This document shows positions 23,949 through 33,659 of a stretch of DNA of 64,000 nucleotides, in pieces (position 1 is the stretch's first letter; every line of letters starts with the position of its first letter). The notes under the pieces were generated by a model. That model did no database searches and was not told the DNA's origin. It worked only from the letters and a program-made list of their open reading frames with translations. A program made the position numbers and the translations under genes. The stretch is taken from contig CAVZYJ010000014.1 of the NCBI GenBank assembly GCA_963779485.1, positions 1 through 64,000 on the forward strand, read 5' to 3'. Source of the DNA: CAVVJA01 sp963779485. GTDB lineage: Bacteria; Actinomycetota; Actinomycetes; Mycobacteriales; Jatrophihabitantaceae.

Positions 23949-25070
23949 TTGACGACTCGTTACGGCTTCCTGAGCACCTATCCTCCGACGTTGTGTGGCC
24001 TGGCCACGTTCACCTCGGCGCTGCGCACCGAATTAGTGCCCGGCGGCGAATCTGGGCCTGTGGTTCGCGCGGTCGACGGGGCCGAGCAGCCCGGCAGCCA
24101 GGAGATCGCGGCGGATTTGGTCGCTGGCGATGAACTCAGCGTCTACCGAGCGGCCTCGGTCCTCAACGACTGCGACATCGCAATCATTCAGCACGAGTAC
24201 GGAGTCTATGGAGGCCCGGACGGCGACGAGCTGCTGACGCTGTTCGACGCGCTAACCGTCCCAACCGTCGTCGTGCTGCATACGGTGCTGAGTCGCCCGA
24301 CCGCCCACCAGCGCACCGTGCTGGAACGGGTTGCGGGCTTCGCCGACGCCGTGGTGACCATGACCGCGACGGCACGGGAACGGCTGGTTGACGGGTACAC
24401 GGTCGACATGTCGAAGGTGAGCGTCATTCCGCACGGCGCTCCGGTCGGCCGGGTGAACCGTGCGCCGACGTTCCGCGGGGGACGCCCGTTGGTCCTCAGT
24501 TGGGGTCTTCTCGGACCCGGCAAGGGCATCGAGTGGGGCATCGAGGCGATGTCCCAGCTGGCCGGACTCGGTCCGACGCCGCGCTACCTGGTCGCTGGCC
24601 AAACGCACCCCAAAGTGTTGCGCCGCGAGGGAGAGTCTTATCGGAGCCGACTGCAAAAGAGCGTGATGGAGCTCGGGTTGGCAACGACCGTTACCTTCGA
24701 CGGGCACTACCGGCACCGGGAGGCTCTCGCTGACTTGGTGGCGTCGGCCGATGTCGTCCTACTGCCCTATGACTCCACCGACCAAGTCACATCGGGAGTA
24801 CTCGTCGAGGCAGTCGCGGCGGGGCGGCCGGTCATCGCCACCCGATTCCCGCACGCAGTCGAAATGCTCAAAGACGGACGAGGAATCCTGGTGCCGCACC
24901 AGGACCCAACCGCCATTGCCGACGCCCTGCGAACTTTGCTGACGCGCCCGACTACCGCGGCCGCTGGGCCCGATGGTTCGGCCACGGTACTCACGGAATT
25001 GTGGCCGGCCGTTGCGGCGCGTTACCGTCAGCTTGCCGACCAGTTGATCAGAGTGCGAGTGGCGGTGTGA
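23949..25070 (+). CDS. GT4-type glycosyltransferase
   Basis: This is a 373-residue protein from a TTG start, supported by GAAAGG seven bases upstream and by the typical opening TTRYGFLSTYPPTLCGLATF. A GT-B fold is visible. The N-terminal half has CDIAIIQHEYGVYGGPDGDE and a PTVVVLHTVL strand; the C-terminal half has a retaining GT4 sugar-nucleotide region (DVVLLPYDSTDQVTSGVLVE and AVAAGRPVIATRF). Its stop overlaps the GTG start of the next gene (GTGA). That gene in turn couples to a GH130-like gene, so the three look like one operon for building or recycling a mannose-type glycan or glycoside. Donor and acceptor are unknown. Confidence 0.85.
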   Translation: MTTRYGFLSTYPPTLCGLATFTSALRTELVPGGESGPVVRAVDGAEQPGSQEIAADLVAGDELSVYRAASVLNDCDIAIIQHEYGVYGGPDGDELLTLFDALTVPTVVVLHTVLSRPTAHQRTVLERVAGFADAVVTMTATARERLVDGYTVDMSKVSVIPHGAPVGRVNRAPTFRGGRPLVLSWGLLGPGKGIEWGIEAMSQLAGLGPTPRYLVAGQTHPKVLRREGESYRSRLQKSVMELGLATTVTFDGHYRHREALADLVASADVVLLPYDSTDQVTSGVLVEAVAAGRPVIATRFPHAVEMLKDGRGILVPHQDPTAIADALRTLLTRPTTAAAGPDGSATVLTELWPAVAARYRQLADQLIRVRVAV

Positions 25071-26093
25071 CGGCATCCGGGACGACGGCGGCACCGGTCT
25101 TCGACCACCTAATCCGGCTGACCGATGAGCGTGGGGTATTCGAGCACGCGCAGTATGACGAACCACGGCAGAAGTATGGCTACTGCGTTGACGATGTCGC
25201 CCGAGCACTGGTGGTGGTCTCTCGCGAAGTGAACCCGGGGACGGACGTGGCTGGGTTGGTCCCCGGTTACCTAGGGTTCACTCGATCGGCCCTCGATACG
25301 GCCGGCCGATGCCACAACCGAATGGGCTCCGACGGGAGCTGGCTGGATGCGCCGGGCCTGGGTGACTGGTGGGGTCGCGCGATCTGGGGGCTGGGTAGCT
25401 TGTCGGCGTCCTCGGCCGATCCCGAGTTGCGGGCGGCGGCCCTATCGGGTTTCCGTACGGCGGCCAGGCAGCGCTCGCCGCATACCCGTGCCCTCGCCTT
25501 CGCGGCGCTCGGCGCGGGAGAGATTCTGCTCGATCGGCCGGCTGAATGGCCGGCCCGCCGTTTGCTCGAGCGACGTGGTCGCGGCCATCGGCGTGGACCG
25601 TCCCGATCCCACCTGGCCCTGGCCGGAGGCTCGGCTCCGCTATAGCAATGGCTCGATCGCCGAGGCGCTGCTGATCGCCGGTCAGGCGTTACCCGATCCG
25701 GTAGTCGCGTCACGCGGCCTGCACCTGTTGGACTTCCTGCTCCGCACGGAGACCCGCGACGGACATCTCTCGGTCACCCCGGTGGGCGGCCGGGGCCGCT
25801 TCGACGTGACCCCAGCGTTCGACCAGCAGCCGATCGAGGTCGCCGCGCTCGCCGACGCGTGTGCCCGCGCGTTCGCAATGACCGCTGAGGATCGGTGGCG
25901 AAGCGGGGTGCGAATGGCCTGGGCGTGGTTCCTCGGCGACAACGACACCTCCATTCCAATGCTCGATCCGCAGACCGGAGCCGGCTTCGACGGTCTGCAC
26001 CGGGCAGGCCGCAACCTCAATCAGGGCGCCGAGTCCACCCTGGCGGCGCTGTCGACCGCGCAACAAGCCCGACGACTCGGGCTGCTCGGTTGA
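25067..26093 (+). pseudogene. Helical-barrel glycosidase-like protein, interrupted by one frame change
   Basis: The GTG at 25067 overlaps the upstream stop. Residues read TAAPVFDHLIRLTDERGVFE and YGYCVDDVARALVVV. The frame is lost near 25575 and continues one frame over (DVVAAIGVDRPDPTWPWPEA, RLRYSNGSIAEALLIAGQAL, to GLHRAGRNLNQGAESTLAAL). Combined length is about 340 residues, with repeated helix pairs like an alpha/alpha barrel. The DDVARA and NQGAES segments are well-kept, possible active-site regions. Proteins of this type accompany GT4 and GH130 genes in actinobacteria; I cannot name the reaction. The stop overlaps the TTG start of the next gene. One indel restores the frame, so this may be a sequencing artefact. 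Confidence 0.6.
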
Positions 26094-27556
26094 TAGCCCA
26101 GCGGCTCGTCGCCGCCGATCTGCGCGCCGATCCCGAGCGGGTGATCGCCCGGCTGTACCTGCCGGGCGAGGAGTCGCCCGACACCCAGTCACGGACTAGC
26201 CACGTCGTCGCGCGCGTGCTGGCGCTCCCCGAGGATCGCATCGAAATGCTCGCCGCCCGGCTAGTCGAGGAATTCGCTGACCGACACAACAACTACACCG
26301 ATCAGCTCGACGAGCACGCCGCCATCATCGGCTCACACCTGCGACAGACGCCGGTTATGTCACGAGCGCGGAAGCATGTAATGGGTGCCAGCTTCACCGC
26401 CGAATATGCCGTCGAGGCTGCCGCGCTCTGCAATCCGAGCGCGGTGCTACATCCGGACCAGAGCGGCCTGGGCGCCGGCCAGGCTCGTCTCGCCCTCAGC
26501 CTGCGGGCCATCGGCGAAGGGCATGTCTCGTCTCTGGGCTTCGCTGCGGCCGTAATCGGGCCCGGGGCGACGTGGGCTTTCGAGCCGCGCGAGAGCCCAG
26601 CCGTCCCAGGAATTAGCATGCCGGCTCAGTGGGTGCGCGATCATCTACGGGCCGTGCTGGCTGACGAGGGGCAAGTCGACGAGCTCATGCACAACGTCCT
26701 GGCCGGCCTGCCCGAGGTGTTCACAGCATCGGAGGCGGAGCGAGTACTCACCGACGCGCACCCCGAGCTGCTCACCCGGCCCAGCGCCATGGCCAGCATC
26801 GAAGTGCTGCGTCGAGTGATGGCTTCGGCCTACGAGGTGAGCTTTCCGGCTGACCTCGGGTTGAGCCAGCAGGTGCTATTTCCGTCCACGATTGAGGAAC
26901 GCAACGGTATCGAGGATGCGCGGTTCGTCCGCTTTCACGACGACGGCCAGGTCGACTACCGCGCCACATACACCGCGTACGACGGTCAGCAAATCGCGCC
27001 GCGGTTGCTGATCAGCCCGGATCTGCGGACGTTCCGCGCCCATCGCCTGGCCGGTCCGGCCGCTCGCAACAAAGGGATGGCCCTGTTCCCGCGCAGGATC
27101 GATGGCCGGCACTGGGCTCTGTGCCGATCCGACGGTGAGAACACCAGCGTGGCGACATCATTCGACGGTCGAATCTGGGGGCGGCCGACCCTCGTGCAGC
27201 GGCCGCAGGAGTCCTGGGAGGTGGTGCAGGTCGGCAACTGCGGTTCGCCGATCGAGACCGACCGGGGCTGGTTGGTGCTGACTCATGGGGTCGGCCCGAT
27301 GCGAACGTATGCCGTCGGGGCGATCCTGCTCGACCTGAACGACCCGACCCGGGTTAGGTGTCGGCTGGCCGAGCCGCTACTCGAGGCCGGCGTATGCGAG
27401 CGTGACGGCTACGTTCCCAACGTCGTCTACTCGTGCGGCGGCGTGGTCCACGACGGCCGGCTGTGGTTGCCCTACGGCATCAGCGACAGCCGGATCGGTG
27501 TGGCGTGGGCATCGATCGACGAACTGCTCGACGCGATGATCCCCGAGGCTCCGTAG
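26090..27556 (+). CDS. GH130-like glycoside phosphorylase/hydrolase
   Basis: This is a 488-residue protein read from the TTG at 26090, which overlaps the upstream stop (TTGA). The N-terminal 230 residues are a helical domain (RLVEEFADRHNNYTDQLDEH). The C-terminal part is a five-bladed beta-propeller of GH130 type. Landmarks: LFPSTIEERNGIEDARFVRF, RNKGMALFPRRIDGRHWALC, SWEVVQVGNCGSPIETDRGW, LVLTHGVGPMRTYAVGAILL and GRLWLPYGISDSRIGVAWAS. Family members act on beta-mannosides, mostly by phosphorolysis with an Asp acting through the sugar; that activity is inferred. Gene order with a GT4 enzyme and a barrel protein suggests one glycan pathway. A different GT4 gene is convergent three bases away. 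Confidence 0.82.
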   Translation: MIAQRLVAADLRADPERVIARLYLPGEESPDTQSRTSHVVARVLALPEDRIEMLAARLVEEFADRHNNYTDQLDEHAAIIGSHLRQTPVMSRARKHVMGASFTAEYAVEAAALCNPSAVLHPDQSGLGAGQARLALSLRAIGEGHVSSLGFAAAVIGPGATWAFEPRESPAVPGISMPAQWVRDHLRAVLADEGQVDELMHNVLAGLPEVFTASEAERVLTDAHPELLTRPSAMASIEVLRRVMASAYEVSFPADLGLSQQVLFPSTIEERNGIEDARFVRFHDDGQVDYRATYTAYDGQQIAPRLLISPDLRTFRAHRLAGPAARNKGMALFPRRIDGRHWALCRSDGENTSVATSFDGRIWGRPTLVQRPQESWEVVQVGNCGSPIETDRGWLVLTHGVGPMRTYAVGAILLDLNDPTRVRCRLAEPLLEAGVCERDGYVPNVVYSCGGVVHDGRLWLPYGISDSRIGVAWASIDELLDAMIPEAP

Positions 27557-27559
27557 CGA

Positions 27560-28564
27560 TCAGGTCGTCAGCAGCCGGGCGTAGACGCTCAGGTATTCCT
27601 CGACCATCCGGTCCACGCCGAACCGGGTCAGCGCCCGGGCCCGCACCGCGGCCCGATCCAACGCCGCCGCCTGGTCCACAGCCGCGACCGCCTGGGCGAC
27701 GTCCGACACGAGGAATCCAGTTACCCCGCTATCTACAACCTCGGACATCGACCCGCGTCTGAACGCGACGACCGGCGTACCGCAGGCCATTGCCTCGACA
27801 ACGGAAAGCCCGAACGGCTCGGCGAACGAGATCGGGTGCAGCAAGGCAGCGGCCGATCCCAAAACGTCGGCCCGATCAGCCGAGCCGACGGGGCCTAGAT
27901 AGGTGACGCGATCGCCATCGATGTGCGGTTCCACCTGCTCGGCGAAGTAGCGACCGTCCTGAACAATGCCGCCAATGACCAGCCTTCGCCCGCTCGCCCT
28001 GGCGATGGCGATCGCCTCAGCTGTGCCTTTGTCCGGGTGGATTCGCCCGAAGCTCACCAGCCCGTCACCGGCGGTGGGCTGGAATGGCAGAACGGTGAAA
28101 TCGATGCCGTGGTAAATCGTGGCCAGATACTCCAACTCGGGGGAGCGATCCGCCTCGGAGATTGCCACATACGACGAGCGGGCCCGGGCGTAGGCGGGCA
28201 GTATGCCGGCGCCGGAAAAGCCGTGGACTGTCGTCAGCATCGGCGCGTCACAAAGACCGGACAGCGCCAGCGGCAACCAGTCCATCTGGTTGTGCAGCAG
28301 ATCAAAGTCCGTCGACGCGGTCAGCGCGGTGGCGACGTGCAGTGCCTCCCACACGCGCCCGTCCATGGAAGCGTCCTCGGCGTAGCCACCCGGGCTGATG
28401 CCGCGGAGAAGCGCATTTGTCTGCGAGTCCAGGGTCGCGAACAGCGTCACCTCGACGCCGCGCGCGACCAGGCCTTCGGTCAGCAGGCTGGTGACGAGCT
28501 CCCAAGGACCGTAATGCCGCGGCGGGGTTCGCCAAGCGATCGGCGCCAGCATGGCCACCTTCAT
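27560..28564 (-). CDS. GT4-family glycosyltransferase
   Basis: This is a 334-residue protein starting VAMLAPIAWRTPPRHYGPWE, the usual opening of this actinobacterial GT4 group. It has a GT-B fold. Acceptor side: DFDLLHNQMDWLPLAL and PMLTTVHGF. Donor side: GLVSFGRIHPDKGTAEAIAI, HPISFAEPFGLSVVEAMACG and TPVVAFRRGSMSEVV, the last two being the E-x7-E nucleotide-sugar region. It probably adds a sugar to a small acceptor at the cytoplasmic side. It is convergent with the GH130-like gene, and its start overlaps the stop of a short upstream frame (ATGA). Confidence 0.9.
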   Translation of the reverse strand: MKVAMLAPIAWRTPPRHYGPWELVTSLLTEGLVARGVEVTLFATLDSQTNALLRGISPGGYAEDASMDGRVWEALHVATALTASTDFDLLHNQMDWLPLALSGLCDAPMLTTVHGFSGAGILPAYARARSSYVAISEADRSPELEYLATIYHGIDFTVLPFQPTAGDGLVSFGRIHPDKGTAEAIAIARASGRRLVIGGIVQDGRYFAEQVEPHIDGDRVTYLGPVGSADRADVLGSAAALLHPISFAEPFGLSVVEAMACGTPVVAFRRGSMSEVVDSGVTGFLVSDVAQAVAAVDQAAALDRAAVRARALTRFGVDRMVEEYLSVYARLLTT

Positions 28565-28806
28565 CGAGAAGTACCCATGCGAGACCGGGGTGCGGCTGCG
28601 CTCGAGGCGCTGTTAATGACCTGCATATCGCCGACACTGTGCCGTTCCGCCACCTCTAGAAGCTCTTCCTCATCGAGTTCGGCACTTGCCGGGTCCACGT
28701 CCTCGGGTGCCCCGTCGGCTGAGATCCTCCTCGGATCAAGCCGCCGGTGCCAGCTCGTCTGACTCAGCGCTCGCCACGCGGTGTCAGACCAGCGGCTGCC
28801 CAACAA
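28561..28806 (-). CDS. Possible small acidic protein
   Basis: This 81-residue frame overlaps the start of the GT4 gene by ATGA. The middle is acidic (EDVDPASAELDEEELLEVAE); the ends are Ser/Arg-rich. No family is recognised. Support is limited to the overlap and non-random composition, so it could be a chance frame. Confidence 0.35.
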   Translation of the reverse strand: MLGSRWSDTAWRALSQTSWHRRLDPRRISADGAPEDVDPASAELDEEELLEVAERHSVGDMQVINSASSAAAPRSRMGTSR

Positions 28807-28934
28807 CTACATAACACGGGGCGGACGTTTAGCTGGCGTCTCGCTACTGCCAAGAAGTTGCCGAACGTGCGGGTACTCCGCGGCCCCGGGCTGGCATGAT
28901 GACCGATGTCGGTGCTTGAGCATGGAGTAGCAGA

Positions 28935-29726
28935 ATGACGGACATGACGCCGGACGACGACGCACCCGCCGGCGGGAGCGGGGCCGAGCAGACGCAAGCC
29001 GCAGCCGAGGACGATGACCTGCAGGAAAGCCTGGCCGGGTTGTCACAGCTGACCATGAACACGCTCAGCCTGGAGGACATGCTCACCCATGTCGCGGACT
29101 TCGCGGTCCGGGCGATCCCTGGGGCCGACGGTGCCGGGCTGACGTTGTTGGAGGACGGCCGGTCGGACACCATCGTGGCCACTGCGGAGTTCGTCCGGCA
29201 GATCGACGCCGTCCAGTACGGGCTGGGCGAAGGTCCGTGCATCAGTGCTGCGGCCGAAAATCGGACGTTCCGATCGGGGTCCATCGGGGAGGAGAAAACT
29301 TGGCCCCGGTTCGGCCGGCGGGTGCTCCGGCTGGGCGTGCACAGTGTGCTGTCCCTTCCGCTGGCTACCCCGGCCGGGGTGTTGGGGGCGATGAATGTGT
29401 ACGCCCACGAACGGGACGCGTTTACCGAACGGGCGGTGGAGCTCGGCGAACTATTCGCAGTGCCCGCCGCGGTGTCCGTCCAGAACGCTCAGGCGCTGGC
29501 TCAGGCCAAGCGGCTCACGGCCCAGCTTCAAGTCGCGCTCACCAATCGCGCGGTGATCGACCAAGCGCTGGGCATCATCATGAGCCGCACCGGCGCAACG
29601 GCAGAAGAGGCGTTCGACCGGCTGCGGATCATCAGCCAGAAGGAGAACCGTAAGCTGTCCGCGGTGGCCGATGCGACCGTCGCCGAAGCGGTTCGCCGGG
29701 CCCGGGCCAGGCACGCCGACGATTAG
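28935..29726 (+). CDS. GAF-ANTAR RNA-binding antitermination regulator
   Basis: This is a 263-residue protein. The N-terminal GAF sensor domain (about residues 30-185) has LEDMLTHVADFAVRAIPGAD, VQYGLGEGPCISAAAENRTF and HSVLSLPLATPAGVLGAMNV. A helix then leads to an ANTAR domain (about 195-250) with VALTNRAVIDQALGIIMSRT, GATAEEAFDRLRIIS and NRKLSAVADAT. ANTAR domains bind paired RNA hairpins and prevent transcription termination; the GAF signal is unknown. It has its own promoter region and converges on the SulP gene. Confidence 0.93.
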   Translation: MTDMTPDDDAPAGGSGAEQTQAAAEDDDLQESLAGLSQLTMNTLSLEDMLTHVADFAVRAIPGADGAGLTLLEDGRSDTIVATAEFVRQIDAVQYGLGEGPCISAAAENRTFRSGSIGEEKTWPRFGRRVLRLGVHSVLSLPLATPAGVLGAMNVYAHERDAFTERAVELGELFAVPAAVSVQNAQALAQAKRLTAQLQVALTNRAVIDQALGIIMSRTGATAEEAFDRLRIISQKENRKLSAVADATVAEAVRRARARHADD

Positions 29727-29840
29727 GCAACCACCCGGACGAAGCAGGCGGCTCTCCCCCACCGTCCGGGCTCAGGCCGAGCCGATAGTGCGGCGCGGCG
29801 TCGTTAGCCGGCACTAGCCGCGGGATGGTACGGGCACCGT

Positions 29841-31550
29841 TTACTCACCGCTTACTCCTTCTGCGGCATGGAAGGCCTCCAGTGCCTCGCCTGGGGTGTC
29901 GTAGTAGGCGCTGGGGCCGAGGGCTGCGCTGATGCCGTAGCGGTCGAGCTGCTTGCGTACCGGGCCGAGGACGGTGGTAACGACGAAGCGGACGTGCCGT
30001 TGGTGAACGTGTTCAATGACCCTGGTGAGGACGGCGGATGCGGTGTAGTCGACGTCTCCGATGGCCGCGCAGTCGAGAACGATCCATCGCAGCGGGCCGC
30101 CGTGCCCGACCAGGGCCGTGACGTCGTCGAGGAGCCTGGAAGCGTTCGCGTAGTAGAGGCTGGTGCCGAACCGGTAGACCACCAGCCCTTCCTCGGTCCG
30201 GGCGCCTGGCGCTACCGGGGCAGGCTGCCAGTGCCCGGCCGGTGACTTGACTAGCACGCCGTTACTTGGGTTGTAGCTGTGGCGCAGGTGGTCGATGATC
30301 GACGCGATGACGGCGAGCACGATGCCGTACTCGACTCCCAGCACCACCACCGCGGCCATCGTGATTAGGGCAACGGCGAACTCGTGGCGCCGGGCGGCCA
30401 GGATGTGCCGCATCCCGCTGACATCGATGAGCCCGATAGCAATGAGGAAGACCACCGCCGCCAGCGCGGCGTCCGGCAGGTAGGCAAGCGGCCCGGTGAG
30501 CAGCAAAAGGACAACGAGAACCACCGCGGCGGTGGTGAGCTGGGCCAGCTGGCTGCGGCCGCCCGCGCTGTCGACCATCTGCGCCTTGGTCGGGCTACCG
30601 TTGACGACGAACGTACCGGACAACGCGGCGACAGTATTGGCTGCGCCCAAGCCGACCAGGTCGGTGTCTTCGCTGAACGCCTCCTCGTACTTCACGGCGT
30701 AGGCACGCGAGGTGGCCGCGCTCTGGGCCAGGATGACCACGAACATCGACGCCGCGGCGCCGATCAGCATGGCGGCATCGTGCCAGCCCAGGGCCGGCAG
30801 CCCCAGGCTCGGAAGCCCGCGCGGGACCGGCCCGACTACGGCCACGCCGCGGCTGGCCAGATCCGCGGCCCGGCTCACGCCGATCGCGATGATCACCGCG
30901 ATCAGCGGCCCCGGGATCCTGCGGGTGATCTTGCGAGCCGTAAGCACGACCAGGATGACCCCGACCGACACTGCCACCTCGGCCCGATCTATGTGCGGGA
31001 GCGCGCGCACTGTGTCCAGGAGCCTGGCCGGGGTCTGTTTGCCCGCCGCGGTTACCCCGAGCATGTCAGGGAGCTGGCCGGCAGCCACCTGGATGCCGAC
31101 GCCAGTAAGGAACCCGACCAGCACGGTGCGGGAAAGGAAATTCGCCAGGAACCCTAACCTGGCCAGCCGGGCAAGCAGCAGCATCGCCCCGGCCAGTAGG
31201 GCCGCGAGCCCGGCCAGCCGGACGTATCGCTGCGACCCGGCCGCCGCAAGACCGGTAAGCGCGGCGGCGAGTATGACGGCGGTAGCGGAGTCCGCGGCCA
31301 CCACGAGGTGGCGCGACGAACCGAGGACGGCGAACACGGCCATCGGCAGCAGCATCGTGTACAGGCCGGTCACCACCGGCATCCCCGCGATCTTCGCGTA
31401 CCCGAGAACCTCGGGGATGCCCAGCGCGGCCAGCGTCATGCCGGCGAGCACATCCGCGGGTACCTGGGACCGGTCGATCGGCAGCAGCCCCCGCATCGCG
31501 GGCAGCGCCCGCAGCCATTCTCGCTGGCGCCCCCCACGCGAGCCCGGCAA
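29841..31550 (-). CDS. SulP-family anion transporter with STAS domain
   Basis: This is a 569-residue protein. About eleven hydrophobic segments span residues 35-425, including the SulP motif region VTGLYTMLLPMAVFAVLGSS and the FVVNGSPTKAQMVDSAGGRS loop. A C-terminal STAS domain (about residues 440-560) has VVYRFGTSLYYANASRLLDD and RWIVLDCAAIGDVDYTA. SulP proteins move sulfate, bicarbonate or other anions across the cytoplasmic membrane; the substrate cannot be read from sequence. The STAS segment lacks the usual phosphorylated Ser in DSSG, having DVDYTA instead. It is a single-gene unit. Confidence 0.93.
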   Translation of the reverse strand: MPGSRGGRQREWLRALPAMRGLLPIDRSQVPADVLAGMTLAALGIPEVLGYAKIAGMPVVTGLYTMLLPMAVFAVLGSSRHLVVAADSATAVILAAALTGLAAAGSQRYVRLAGLAALLAGAMLLLARLARLGFLANFLSRTVLVGFLTGVGIQVAAGQLPDMLGVTAAGKQTPARLLDTVRALPHIDRAEVAVSVGVILVVLTARKITRRIPGPLIAVIIAIGVSRAADLASRGVAVVGPVPRGLPSLGLPALGWHDAAMLIGAAASMFVVILAQSAATSRAYAVKYEEAFSEDTDLVGLGAANTVAALSGTFVVNGSPTKAQMVDSAGGRSQLAQLTTAAVVLVVLLLLTGPLAYLPDAALAAVVFLIAIGLIDVSGMRHILAARRHEFAVALITMAAVVVLGVEYGIVLAVIASIIDHLRHSYNPSNGVLVKSPAGHWQPAPVAPGARTEEGLVVYRFGTSLYYANASRLLDDVTALVGHGGPLRWIVLDCAAIGDVDYTASAVLTRVIEHVHQRHVRFVVTTVLGPVRKQLDRYGISAALGPSAYYDTPGEALEAFHAAEGVSGE

Positions 31551-31951
31551 CGTCTCACCACCGACCGTTTCCCTGCGGTTTCGGATTCGTTCATCATCCC
31601 GCCCGCCTCCATGACCTTGGCACCCTGGGCGCCCACACCGCCGAAGGAGCTGCGGGAATTCTGAGCCTCCCCGACTTGGCGGACATGATGTGCCCGGCTT
31701 GATGGAGTCGTCTTCGGAGACTTCCGCTGCCCGTGAGCCTTGGAAGGGCTGCCATGACGAGGAGTTATCCGTCGGGATGGGGCGCTTGCCGGGTCCAAGT
31801 GCTGGCCAGGATCACCCTGCGCGTCAGTCGTGAGCCCCCGGGGAGCCGGCAATGGGTCGCGTGGCCCGACAACCGGGCCTGTCACAGCACTGACTGAATG
31901 GCAGCCGATCTGCCAGGCTGTGGTTGTATCGCGAGGCGGGAGGCGACCGTC
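31551..31951. other. Divergent intergenic region between the SulP gene and the GCS-like gene
   Basis: About 400 bases separate two divergent genes. No convincing frame, RNA gene or strong promoter consensus is visible by eye. The plus-strand end carries GGGAGG at about 31939-31944, the ribosome site of the next gene. Promoters for both genes are expected here. Confidence 0.4.
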
Positions 31952-33433
31952 ATGGGCGAGGACGTCGACAGCCGGACCTTCACCCGACAGGACCGGCAGC
32001 AGTATCGCGCCAAGGTGAGGCGCTGCCTGGACGTATTCGCCCGGATGCTGGCCGAGGCCAGGTTTGATTTCGACCGCCCGCTGACCGGTCTGGAGATCGA
32101 GTTCAATCTCATCGATGCCGGGCAGGATCCGGCGATGCGCAACGCCGACGTGCTCGCCGCGGTCGCCAATGAGGACTTTCAGACCGAGCTCGGGCAGTTC
32201 AATATCGAGATCAACGTTCGTCCGCGCAGCCTGGTCGGCACGGCGGTGGCAGAATTGGAAGCAGAGTTGCGAGCGAGCCTCAACGATGCTGAGGAACGCT
32301 CACGCGCCATCGGAGCGCATATCGTCATGATCGGCATGCTGCCGACGCTCACCCCGGAACATCTCACGGGCGAATCGCTGAGCGCGAACCCGCGGTACAA
32401 GCTGATCAACGAACAGATCTTCGCGGCCCGGGGCGAGGACTTGCACATCGCAATCGACGGCGTAGAGCGGCTGGCTACACAGGCGGACACGATCGCGCCC
32501 GAAGCAGCGTGCACAAGCGTCCAATTTCACCTGCAGGTCAGCCCGCAGGACTACGCGCCGAACTGGAACGCGGCACAATGTCTGGCCGGCGTGCAGCTCG
32601 CCCTGGGCGCAAACTCGCCATTCTTGTTCGGCAAGGAACTCTGGCGGGAGACCCGCGTCGCCCTGTTCGAGCAGGCCACCGATACCCGGCCGGAGGAGCT
32701 GAAGGCCCAGGGCGTGCGCCCGCGAGTGTGGTTCGGCGAACGGTGGATCACATCTGTCTTCGATCAATTCGAAGAGAACGTCAGGTATTTCCCTGCGCTG
32801 CTGCCCGTGTGCGATGACGAGGATCCGGTCGAGGTGCTGGCCCGCGGCGATACCCCGCGCCTGGCTGAGCTGCGGATGCACAACGGCACCATCTACCGCT
32901 GGAACCGTCCGGTATACGACGTGTACCGGGGAAAGCCGCACCTCCGCGTCGAGAACCGCGTGCTGCCAGCCGGTCCGACCGTCGTCGACGTCCTCGCGAA
33001 CGCAGCCTTCTACTACGGCCTATTGCGAACGCTCTGCGAGCAGGAACGACCGGTGTGGTCGCAGATGTCCTTCCGAACCGCCGAAGACAACTTCGACGCG
33101 GGCGCCCGGCACGGCATCCACGCACAGATCTACTGGCCCGGCACAGGTGAGGTGCCCGCCACCGAGCTGGTGCTACGACACCTCCTACCGTTAGCGCATC
33201 AGGGGCTTACCGCGTGGGGCGTCGACTCATCGGTCAGTGATCGGCTGCTGGGCGTCATCGAAAGGCGCTGCACCGCGCACGTCAACGGCGCCGAATGGCA
33301 GGCCCGCGCCTTCCACCAGATCGACGAGGACAAGCGCCCGCTGGATCGGCGCGACGCATTCCGGGAAATGCTGCGCCGCTACGTCGAACACATGCACACC
33401 AACGAGCCGGTGCACAATTGGCCGCTGACCTGA
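31952..33433 (+). CDS. Glutamate-cysteine ligase family protein (GCS2-type)
   Basis: This is a 493-residue protein. The ATG at 31952 follows GGGAGG; the earlier in-frame start is not supported. The fold landmarks of the glutamate-cysteine ligase superfamily are present: LTGLEIEFNLIDAG (ATP/metal Glu residues near the start), TELGQFNIEINVRPRSLVG, TSVQFHLQVSP, LAELRMHNGTIYRWNRPVYD and LRVENRVLPAGPTVVD. The two-residue Glu-x-Glu and Asn-rich sites suggest an ATP-dependent carboxylate-amine ligase. Actinobacteria use mycothiol rather than glutathione, so the true substrates may differ; EgtA-like or other gamma-glutamyl ligation is possible. No partner gene is adjacent. Confidence 0.85.
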   Translation: MGEDVDSRTFTRQDRQQYRAKVRRCLDVFARMLAEARFDFDRPLTGLEIEFNLIDAGQDPAMRNADVLAAVANEDFQTELGQFNIEINVRPRSLVGTAVAELEAELRASLNDAEERSRAIGAHIVMIGMLPTLTPEHLTGESLSANPRYKLINEQIFAARGEDLHIAIDGVERLATQADTIAPEAACTSVQFHLQVSPQDYAPNWNAAQCLAGVQLALGANSPFLFGKELWRETRVALFEQATDTRPEELKAQGVRPRVWFGERWITSVFDQFEENVRYFPALLPVCDDEDPVEVLARGDTPRLAELRMHNGTIYRWNRPVYDVYRGKPHLRVENRVLPAGPTVVDVLANAAFYYGLLRTLCEQERPVWSQMSFRTAEDNFDAGARHGIHAQIYWPGTGEVPATELVLRHLLPLAHQGLTAWGVDSSVSDRLLGVIERRCTAHVNGAEWQARAFHQIDEDKRPLDRRDAFREMLRRYVEHMHTNEPVHNWPLT

Positions 33434-33659
33434 CCGATGGACAGCTCACAGGCCTGGCGCCGGTCGGCGAGAAGCTGCTCTTACCCGGCATGCCAGTCTC
33501 GGGGCTGCCGCGGCAGACGACTGTGGCTACGGACGCTGCCATCGACGAGCAGGTGTAGTTTCAAAAGAGTTCAGGTCATGTCGCGCATCGGGTCCATGCC
33601 AGATGCCGGGCCGGGAGTTGTGCGTTCGCACCGGGGATACCGGGCCAGTCAGGTCAATC

